From Spirochaetota bacterium (GTDB lineage Bacteria; Spirochaetota; UBA12135; COTS27): 7,882 nt of DNA. The notes below the pieces were generated by a model, which saw only the letters and a list, made by a program, of their open reading frames with translations, did not search any database and was not told where the DNA came from. Position 1 is the stretch's first letter. Each line of letters begins with the position of its first letter. Both the position numbers and the translations under genes were made by a program. Below, in pieces: positions 1 to 4,658 of this stretch. The DNA lies in the NCBI GenBank assembly GCA_030621685.1, contig JAUXHF010000083.1, positions 1 to 7,882 on the forward strand, in the 5' to 3' direction.

Positions 1-50
1 TAAGGATAGTTTTCTTTCGTTTATGAAGAGTTTTCGAGTTTTTTTCTAGC

Positions 51-896
51 TTAGCTAGTAGGCAAAGCCTGCTTGGGGCTTGGCTTGGGCTTGGTTGATG
101 CGTATTTTCGAGAAAGGCCAGAGCTTGCCACAGATTGGCGACTAAGAAATTCAGCGCCTAGCAGCTTATAGCTTTTAGCGCCAAGTCCCGTTTCATCGTA
201 TACGCCAATAGGCTTGCCATGTGAGGGGGCCTCGCTTAACTTTACACTGCGAGGAATAATGGAAGTATAGGTTTTATGCTTAAAATTCCGCAGCACAGCA
301 TCAGCAACCTCTTTGGAAAGCTTGGTGCGTATATCGTACATAGTAAGCAAGATACCCTCTAAATGAAGGCTTGGATGAAGCCGTTCTTTAACAAGACGCA
401 TCGTTTTTAATAACTGCGATATGCCCTCTAGGGCATAATATTCGCATTGAATGGGAATAAGCACACTTTCAGAGGCATTAAAGGCATTTATCGTAAGCAG
501 ACCAAGCGAAGGAGGCGTATCGATAAAGATGAAGTCATACTGTGCTTTCAAGTTTTTTATGGCCGAAGCCATGAAGTATTCTCGTTTAGGCATAGCGGCT
601 ATCTCAACCTGCCATCCCGAGAGGTTACTGTTGCTGGGCAGCAGCCACATATTGGGGTAGGCTGTTTCTAAAATTACTTTGGCGGCAGTTTTTTTGTTGA
701 TGAGTATTTCGTAAAGCGTGCTACCCGAAATATCAGCAGATTGAACTCCCAAACCACTGCTACAATTTGCTTGGGGATCGCCGTCTATCAAAAGCACTTT
801 CTTCCCTAACTTGCTTAGCTCGTAGCCTAAGTTGATAAGTGTTGTTGTTTTCCCCACACCTCCTTTCTGATTAGAGATGGCTATAACTTTTCCCAT
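51..896 (-). CDS. parA: ParA/Soj-type chromosome-partition ATPase
   Basis: This is a ParA/Soj-type P-loop ATPase that would position origin regions together with ParB bound at parS. At 281 aa it is slightly longer than the usual 250-265. Visible motifs are the deviant Walker A KGGVGKTT at residues 11-18 with the signature lysine K11, the A' motif LLIDGDPQ at 35-42, Walker B FIFIDTPP at 122-129, and LSEAPSHGKPI at 220-230, typical of ParA/Soj. There is no N-terminal helix-turn-helix extension, so it is the chromosomal rather than the long plasmid P1-type form. The start is fixed by the family N-terminus MGKVIAISNQKGG. Only a weak AAGG lies immediately before the ATG. The tail from about residue 252 is Ser/Lys/Pro-rich and is encoded by reiterated CAAGCC-like units, so it probably grew by slippage. 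It follows rsmG after a 272-bp gap. parB is expected beyond the left edge but is not seen. Confidence 0.95.
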   Translation of the reverse strand: MGKVIAISNQKGGVGKTTTLINLGYELSKLGKKVLLIDGDPQANCSSGLGVQSADISGSTLYEILINKKTAAKVILETAYPNMWLLPSNSNLSGWQVEIAAMPKREYFMASAIKNLKAQYDFIFIDTPPSLGLLTINAFNASESVLIPIQCEYYALEGISQLLKTMRLVKERLHPSLHLEGILLTMYDIRTKLSKEVADAVLRNFKHKTYTSIIPRSVKLSEAPSHGKPIGVYDETGLGAKSYKLLGAEFLSRQSVASSGLSRKYASTKPKPSPKQALPTS

Positions 897-1168
897 GCCT
901 TATATTTCTTTGTTTGCCTTACAATTTCTTGCTTTTTGCTTGTTTTTTGCTTTTGCAGAAGCGAAGCCTGTTCTTTCAATTTCTTGTTTTTTAAATATTT
1001 TGCATGGGCATTTTGCAAGCCATGCCTTAAGTAAATCATATCATACTATAAAAAAGAATTTTTGGAAAAGCATTTTTTGAAGCTAAGAATTTATTTAATA
1101 TGCCTTGGCGTTTTAAAATTCTCTTTTTCGGGCATGCATGTTTTGAGGCGGGCTAAGCAACTAAGCAA
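897..1168. other. rsmG-parA spacer, no gene recognised
   Basis: No credible coding region was found in these 272 bp. The stretch nearest parA is T-rich on the plus strand (A-rich on the transcribed strand) and carries the 10-mer CAATTTCTTG twice, at 922-931 and 977-986. Around 1002-1027 there is an imperfect dyad (GCATGGGC ... GCCATGCC). A weak -10-like TATAGT/TATGAT lies on the minus strand near 1040-1050 but has no convincing -35 partner. No parS-like 16-bp palindrome was seen. Just downstream of the rsmG stop the 8-mer CTAAGCAA is repeated in tandem. parA may be read through from rsmG or from its own weak promoter here. Confidence 0.5.
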
Positions 1169-1172
1169 CTAA
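1153..1172. repeat. 8-bp tandem repeat at the rsmG 3' end
   Basis: CTAAGCAA occurs twice back to back (1153-1160, 1161-1168), followed by a partial third copy CTAA that contains the TAG stop of rsmG. It resembles the other short slippage-type repeats in this window. Confidence 0.8.
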
Positions 1173-1951
1173 TAAAAGTGAATTTCCAGAAGATGGCGCT
1201 CTGGCTCTGTTTGGCTCTGCCTATGCAGCCTATGCACATAGGCAGAAAATTCACGCTTCTCAGATTTTTTTGCCAGTGTCAATTCTTTAGTAAGAACAGT
1301 TTCTCGTCCCTTGTAGAGAAGAAAGCATGTATCAGAGCTGCTCATCAATTTTGTATCTTGTAAAATTTTTTCTGTAGAGGCGAAGGCACGGGCGGTAATG
1401 ATATCGGGTTTCTTGAAAAGAGCTGATGATGGGGATGTGCCTAGGCGAATTTCCTGTAGGTTTTTATTTAGCACCTCTACATTTTGTAGCTGTAGTTTTT
1501 CCTTCAGAGCAACTAAGAAAGCTGCTCTTTTAAGAGAGCGTTCAATAAGCAGAAAAGAGACATCTGGGAACATAATGGCTAGCGGAATTCCGGGTATTCC
1601 GTTGCCACTTCCTATATCGGCTATTTTCAGAATTAATGGATCTGTATTTTTTACTCTCTTCTTTTTTAAGAGAGCAAGCTGTTGTTTAAAGATCGGAAGG
1701 GCTAGCAGGGCATCATCAATATGGGCTTTAAAAAACTCTTGGGCAGTCTTGATGCGGCGGGATACAAGGTTCTGCACGCTGTTTTCGTTAAGCAGTATTT
1801 CTGCATAGCTGTGAAGTTTTACTTTCTTTGCTTGCGGAAGTATAAGCGTTTCATGTTTAAGCGGAAGAAGCTTGTTTAAGCGAGTATTATCCTTAGTAGT
1901 ATCCTTAGCAGCATGCTTCGTGCTGGGGGCATTCAGTTTTTTTGCTTTCAA
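1169..1951 (-). CDS. rsmG: 16S rRNA (guanine-N7)-methyltransferase RsmG
   Basis: RsmG (GidB) uses S-adenosylmethionine to methylate N7 of G527 (E. coli numbering) in 16S rRNA. The SAM-binding glycine motif ADIGSGNGIPGIPLAI is at residues 111-126. The conserved ITARAFAS is at 185-192 and LLYKG at 211-215, all in family order. The protein is 260 aa against the usual 200-215. The excess is mainly an N-terminal Lys/Thr-rich segment of about 45 residues with a repeated KDTT/KDNT unit. The start codon is TTG, because an in-frame TAA lies seven codons upstream and no ATG precedes residue 127. An AGGA stands 11 nt before the TTG. A further short insert with KKKRVKN is at about 96-102, before the SAM motif. 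The gene begins 22 bp after the lysE-like gene, suggesting one transcript, and precedes parA in the classical order. mnmG, the common partner of rsmG, is not adjacent. Confidence 0.93.
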   Translation of the reverse strand: MKAKKLNAPSTKHAAKDTTKDNTRLNKLLPLKHETLILPQAKKVKLHSYAEILLNENSVQNLVSRRIKTAQEFFKAHIDDALLALPIFKQQLALLKKKRVKNTDPLILKIADIGSGNGIPGIPLAIMFPDVSFLLIERSLKRAAFLVALKEKLQLQNVEVLNKNLQEIRLGTSPSSALFKKPDIITARAFASTEKILQDTKLMSSSDTCFLLYKGRETVLTKELTLAKKSEKREFSAYVHRLHRQSQTEPERHLLEIHFY

Positions 1952-1973
1952 AGAGCGAAGTTTCCTATCTTAG

Positions 1974-2729
1974 CTAAAAAATGAAGTACAGAGTGCTTAA
2001 GAGCAGCAAAGCCATAACTACGTTAAAGCCTCGTGCTAAGACAGGTGTTCTTAAAAGATACTGGCGGATAAACGTGCCAGAGGCAAGCCATAAAAAGCAG
2101 AGCATGGAACCTACGATAATAAATATCAGACTGAACGTGATAGCTTGCAGAAGAATACTTTCATTTTGATTGAAATGCAGGCCAATAACAGCGCTTATGA
2201 CAGTCCATGCCTTAGGGTTTATCCATTGGAAAACTGCAGCTTCGAAAAAATTTATTGGCCTTATATGCCGCTTGCCAGATAACAGTCTTGTCTTTATAGT
2301 TTGTATCATTTTTATATTAAATCTAGTTTTCGATTCAGCCACAGAAGCGCCACTCTTTTCTGCTGTATCAAAGTTAGCTAAAGCTGAAGCCGCTTCAGAG
2401 GGCTGCTTACTTTTGCTTGCTTGGCTGGGGCTGGGGTTAGCGGCTAAGGGAGCTGCCATAATTCGCCATGAAAGCCAGAAGATGGCGACTATGCAGAGCT
2501 TACGCAAAACTATTAAAAAGGCAGGAAAATTGAGAAACAAGCCGGCTAATCCTAGTGTTACAGCAAAGATCATAAAGCTAAACCCTAAAACGACACCAAA
2601 AAGATGCGCCAGACCTGAGCGAATGCCAAAGCTGCTTCCTGTTGCTGCTAGCATAATGTTATTGGGACCAGGCGTGGATGTTGCTGATATGGCAAATATC
2701 GATACGGCAAATATTTGTTCAAAGTTCAT
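1974..2729 (-). CDS. LysE/RhtB-family amino-acid exporter with a hydrophilic insert
   Basis: This is an inner-membrane exporter of the LysE/RhtB superfamily, which expels amino acids or related metabolites; its substrate cannot be read from sequence. The family signature TPGPNNIMLAATGSSFG lies at residues 19-35, followed by GLAHLFGVVLGF at 39-50. The second signature FQWINPKAW is at 167-175. Hydrophobic segments are near 5-20, 40-66, 70-92, 160-183, 193-215 and 233-251, consistent with the usual six-helix fold. At 251 aa it is about 45 residues longer than typical members. The excess is at residues 94-158 between helices 3 and 4. It is rich in Ser, Ala and Lys at first, then basic, and looks like a cytoplasmic loop expansion. 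The ATG start fits the family N-terminus, although no strong Shine-Dalgarno precedes it. It is probably the first gene of a lysE-rsmG unit. Confidence 0.88.
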   Translation of the reverse strand: MNFEQIFAVSIFAISATSTPGPNNIMLAATGSSFGIRSGLAHLFGVVLGFSFMIFAVTLGLAGLFLNFPAFLIVLRKLCIVAIFWLSWRIMAAPLAANPSPSQASKSKQPSEAASALANFDTAEKSGASVAESKTRFNIKMIQTIKTRLLSGKRHIRPINFFEAAVFQWINPKAWTVISAVIGLHFNQNESILLQAITFSLIFIIVGSMLCFLWLASGTFIRQYLLRTPVLARGFNVVMALLLLSTLYFIF

Positions 2730-2895
2730 GTTTTTGTTTATTAGAAACTAGAAGCACTACCTGCAGATACGAAGCTGGTAACTACCGGCATACGAGTAAC
2801 GTACGATTAATAAGAATATAATCAAAAAAGGAGAAAAATAAAATATTAAATGATTAGGAAAGTTTTATTTTTTAAAAGCATAAGTTTTAGATGAG

Positions 2896-2916
2896 CTTTA
2901 GCATGGCATGCTAAAG
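2896..2916. terminator. 21-bp palindrome, possible transcription end of the dehydrogenase gene
   Basis: CTTTAGCATG and its exact reverse complement CATGCTAAAG are separated by a single G, giving 10-bp arms (a practical hairpin would have fewer pairs and a GGC loop). It lies about 85 bp downstream of the stop at 3002. No run of T follows directly on the minus strand, so a classic rho-independent terminator is not proven. It could equally be a protein-binding dyad. Confidence 0.4.
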
Positions 2917-2943
2917 GATGAGGGGGCCTCGCTGTTCATGCGA

Positions 2944-2964
2944 AGCTAAGAGCTAAGAGCTAAG
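2944..2964. repeat. Three tandem copies of AGCTAAG
   Basis: The 7-mer AGCTAAG occurs three times head to tail without mismatch (2944-2950, 2951-2957, 2958-2964). It is noncoding and lies between the dehydrogenase stop and the palindrome at 2896-2916. Confidence 0.9.
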
Positions 2965-3001
2965 ATGATATGGCACGGCACGCAATTAAATGGTAAAATT
3001 T

Positions 3002-3979
3002 TTAAGATACAACACGGCTGGGCTTTCCGCTGACAAAATTTTCGATATTTTGGTTTACTTGTTTGAGTAAGTTTGCAAGTGACCTATCGCCTATCCAAGC
3101 CATATGCGGAGTAAGCAGAAGGTTGATGTTATGATTATTAGAAAGAAGGCTAAGCAGCGGGTTATTGGGGTTGGGAGGCTCGCTAGAAAGCACATCGAAG
3201 GCGGCGCCAGCAATTTTATGCTGAGAAAGCATGGCGGCTAAATCTTCTTCGTTGACAATACCGCCACGGGCGGTATTTATGATAAGCGCATTTGGCTTCA
3301 TGGTATTAAGTTCTAGCTTTGTAATCATATTATATGTTTGGGGTGTTAGCGGGCAATGAATACTTAAAGCATCGCAAGACCTAAGAGCTTCTTTAAAAGC
3401 AGTATAGCCAGGGCGTATTTTTGTGGCGTTTTTACGTTCGGCGTAAAGCACTTTCATCGAAAACGCCCTAGCTAAACGTCCTACGGCCTCGCCCAGCACG
3501 CCTTTTCCCAGCACCGTAAGTGTTGTATTTTCTAGTTCTTGTACGGGATGTTCCATTAAGGCGAAGAAGGTGGACTTGCTCCACTGTCCGTTTTGCACGT
3601 TTTGCGTGTAGGGTAAAAGGTTGCGTCTTAGGGCCAAAAGAAGCAAGAACACATGCTCGCTTACCGAAGCGGTGCCGTAGTTTACAGCATTGCTTACTAC
3701 TATCCCCTGTTTTCGGCAGGCGGCTAAATCTATATTATTTGATCCTGTGGCGGCAAGCACAATAAGTTTTAACTTGGGTAAGTTCGCTAAAATTTTGCCT
3801 GAAAGAGCTACTTTGTTTAGCATGACTATAGTTGCCTTTTGCAGGCGTGGAATAATTTCATGTTCTTCAGTGTTATGGAAATCTTCCCAAGTATGCGGGG
3901 TAGCTGGCCTCGGAAAAACAAGGTGCTTGGGAAAAGTTCCTTTATCTAAAAAAACAATATGTACTTTTTTTGAATTCAT
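3002..3979 (-). CDS. D-2-hydroxyacid dehydrogenase, glycerate/hydroxypyruvate reductase-like
   Basis: This is an NAD(P)-dependent D-isomer-specific 2-hydroxyacid dehydrogenase of 325 aa, the normal family length, and cytosolic. The substrate-side signature AATGSNNIDL is at 76-85. The Rossmann motif GKGVLG is at 158-163. The three catalytic residues are all present: Arg238 in NTARGG, Glu267 in LSSEPP, and His292 in TPHMAW. The AATG-NNIDL and TPHMAW contexts resemble the HprA/glycerate dehydrogenase branch, which interconverts hydroxypyruvate or glyoxylate with D-glycerate or glycolate. Substrate choice remains inferred. The ATG at 3979 opens directly into the first beta strand (KKVHIVFLDKG), so the N-terminus looks complete, but the ribosome-binding site is weak. 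The gene stands alone, with gaps of 272 bp downstream and about 495 bp upstream. A TTGACT hexamer at about -65 relative to the ATG has no good -10 partner. Confidence 0.92.
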   Translation of the reverse strand: MNSKKVHIVFLDKGTFPKHLVFPRPATPHTWEDFHNTEEHEIIPRLQKATIVMLNKVALSGKILANLPKLKLIVLAATGSNNIDLAACRKQGIVVSNAVNYGTASVSEHVFLLLLALRRNLLPYTQNVQNGQWSKSTFFALMEHPVQELENTTLTVLGKGVLGEAVGRLARAFSMKVLYAERKNATKIRPGYTAFKEALRSCDALSIHCPLTPQTYNMITKLELNTMKPNALIINTARGGIVNEEDLAAMLSQHKIAGAAFDVLSSEPPNPNNPLLSLLSNNHNINLLLTPHMAWIGDRSLANLLKQVNQNIENFVSGKPSRVVS

Positions 3980-4018
3980 GGCATGGGTAGCTCAAGTTTT
4001 TATTTTTGGCTACACTGC

Positions 4019-4056
4019 TTTGCTAAAACAGTCAAAGCTAAGGGATTTGCTAAAAC
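4019..4056. repeat. 11-bp direct repeat, period 27
   Basis: TTTGCTAAAAC occurs at 4019-4029 and again at 4046-4056, a spacing of 27 bp (nine codons). On the plus strand it encodes FAKT twice in the same frame, within the proposed 5' part of the PII relic. It may be a local duplication and makes that part of the relic less certain. Confidence 0.75.
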
Positions 4057-4226
4057 GAGGAAGCCATCTTTGTTAGGCCTTGAAGTGCTTAAAAACTAAA
4101 CACTTTGTTTTTGGTGAATAATCTGTGGCTGCCCAGCCCATGGCGATGGCAAAATTTTTGCACTTCCTGTAGAAGAATGTATTCGTATTCGCAGGAATGG
4201 AACGCGGGGCAAAAGCTATCGGATAA
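4022..4226 (+). pseudogene. Decayed PII nitrogen-regulator gene (glnB/glnK-like), 3' remnant
   Basis: On the plus strand, 4139-4192 translates to HGDGKIFALPVEECIRIR, which matches the C-terminal signature of PII signal proteins (GDGKIF..PVE..IRIRTGERG). A +1 shift in the 7 bases 4193-4199 leads into frame 3, where 4200-4226 reads ERGAKAIG followed by TAA, a PII-like C-terminus. Just upstream, 4125-4136 reads VAAQ in yet another frame, as in the PII AAQTG/AARTG segment. Further upstream, 4028-4063 (TVKAKGFAKTRK) weakly resembles the PII TV.EVKGFGRQKG region before the T-loop. The central beta strands are missing, and the N-terminus would fall inside the divergent dehydrogenase gene, so no intact gene is possible. 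Intact PII is about 112 aa and relays nitrogen and 2-oxoglutarate status. The C-terminal match is strong; the 5' part and exact start are tentative. Confidence 0.78.
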
Positions 4227-4301
4227 TCTTATATACCCTGCTTGCAAAACATCCTGTTATGTGATACAGCAGGATGTTTTGCAAGCAGGGTATATCTTAT
4301 A
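4226..4301. repeat. Perfect 26-bp inverted repeat flanked by 8-bp direct repeats
   Basis: Arms 4231-4256 and 4270-4295 are exact reverse complements (26 of 26) around a 13-nt spacer at 4257-4269. The arms run ATATACCCTG ... ATCCTG and its complement. The octamer ATCTTATA occurs at 4226-4233 and 4294-4301, overlapping the outer ends of the arms like a target-site duplication. The left octamer begins on the last base of the PII-relic TAA stop. RNA of either strand would fold into a very stable hairpin. No T-run follows on either side, so it is not a textbook intrinsic terminator. Candidates are a former glnB/glnK 3' hairpin, a REP-like element, or a miniature inverted-repeat insertion. Confidence 0.85.
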
Positions 4302-4428
4302 GCTGAAGGGGGGCGCTAATTAACTGGCTCTCAATAACTGAAGATAGCAGGCAAGCTGAAGATAGCAGGCGAAGCCTTAGGGAGGTTAAGGCAAATCAGC
4401 ATTCGTAGTTTGGCTATGCAGATAGAGT
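4302..4428. other. Noncoding part of the 495-bp spacer
   Basis: No gene or convincing relic was recognised between the large inverted repeat and the hairpin beside the 49-codon gene. It contains an 18-bp tandem duplication (4338-4373) and a small dyad GCCTTA/TAAGGC at 4374-4379 and 4387-4392 with a 7-nt loop. All reading frames on both strands are short. Confidence 0.5.
4338..4373. repeat. 18-bp tandem duplication
   Basis: CTGAAGATAGCAGGCAAG at 4338-4355 is followed directly by a second copy at 4356-4373 that differs only near its end (GCGAA in place of GCAAG). It is noncoding. Confidence 0.85.
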
Positions 4429-4472
4429 AGAGAGTAGCACCTTAAATGTTAAGTGTTAAGTGTTTACTCTCT
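4429..4472 (-). terminator. Imperfect stem-loop directly after the 49-codon gene
   Basis: On the minus strand AGAGAGTA (plus 4465-4472) pairs with TACTCTCT (plus 4429-4436). A second helix inside it, CACTTAA with TTAAGGTG, has one bulged base. The structure starts two bases beyond the stop codon of the 49-codon gene, so it could end or protect the SQR transcript. It contains a tandem GTTAAGT pair (4448-4461). No U-tract follows, so intrinsic termination is uncertain. Confidence 0.4.
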
Positions 4473-4474
4473 TA

Positions 4475-4624
4475 TTAATGAGTTTTTCTAACAACGCCTA
4501 ATATTTTGAATCCAATAACAAGGAATCTTACAAGTTGCCAGATAAAGTTATGTCTTTTGAACAAAACAAAAGACCCTGGTTGCATGGTTAGGTTAAAGTT
4601 TTTGTTTTTTGAAAATGTTTTCAT
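4475..4624 (-). CDS. 49-aa basic protein encoded downstream of the SQR-like gene
   Basis: This is a short open frame for a 49-residue protein of unknown function. Support comes from its start: AAAGGA (plus 4631-4636) stands exactly 6 nt before the ATG at 4624, and the ATG lies 34 bp after the stop of the SQR-like gene. A longer reading from an ATG at 4684 would overlap the SQR gene and lacks such a site, so the short form is preferred. The protein has a basic N-terminus (MKTFSKNKNF), a central PGSFVLFKRHNF at about 16-27, an amphipathic to hydrophobic stretch FIWQLVRFLVIGFKILGVV at 27-45, and a basic end RKTH. This looks like a membrane-surface helix rather than random sequence. It is probably co-translated with the SQR and may be a membrane-bound partner, but no family was recognised. 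Confidence 0.65.
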   Translation of the reverse strand: MKTFSKNKNFNLTMQPGSFVLFKRHNFIWQLVRFLVIGFKILGVVRKTH

Positions 4625-4630
4625 ATCTTT

Positions 4631-4636
4631 TCCTTT
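4631..4636 (-). promoter_or_regulatory. Shine-Dalgarno AAAGGA deciding the start of the 49-aa gene
   Basis: AAAGGA on the minus strand is spaced 6 nt from the ATG at 4624. It is the best ribosome-binding site in this gene cluster together with AGAGG before the SQR-like gene, and is the main reason for choosing the 49-codon start. Confidence 0.65.
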
Positions 4637-4658
4637 GATATCTTTTTCGTTGTATCGT

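Larger units (their letters stand above)
2730..3001. other. Spacer between hydroxyacid dehydrogenase and lysE-like gene
   Basis: No gene is recognised in these 272 bp. The stretch holds the 21-bp palindrome at 2896-2916, three copies of a 7-mer at 2944-2964, and a 15-bp string at 2919-2933 that also occurs inside parA. The part nearest lysE (about 2805-2880) is very AT-rich and is the likely place for a lysE-rsmG promoter, but no good -35/-10 pair stands out. Confidence 0.5.

Noticed and set aside
1..50. Start of parB at the left edge
   Set aside because: No minus-strand start codon with a ribosome-binding site occurs in these 50 bases, so parB is only an expectation from gene order.
877..1168. 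parS site or replication-origin elements near parA
   Set aside because: No 16-bp TGTTTCACGTGAAACA-like palindrome and no cluster of TTATCCACA boxes was seen in this window.
1398..1808. Long plus-strand open frame opposite rsmG
   Set aside because: The minus-strand RsmG reading has clear family motifs. The plus-strand frame has none and is its antisense shadow.
2850..2894. Plus-strand 14-codon mini-ORF after AAGGAG (2828-2833)
   Set aside because: The spacing of 16 nt to the ATG is too long, the peptide is short, and no plus-strand gene follows that it could lead into.
4231..4295. Calling the 26-bp inverted repeat a rho-independent terminator
   Set aside because: The stem is strong enough, but no T-run follows on either strand and the flanking direct repeats suggest other origins, so it is listed as a repeat.
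4105..4302. Plus-strand open frame of 65 codons
   Set aside because: It runs in a different frame from the PII-like peptide, has no family features, and ends in the palindrome. It is a shadow of the decayed PII region.
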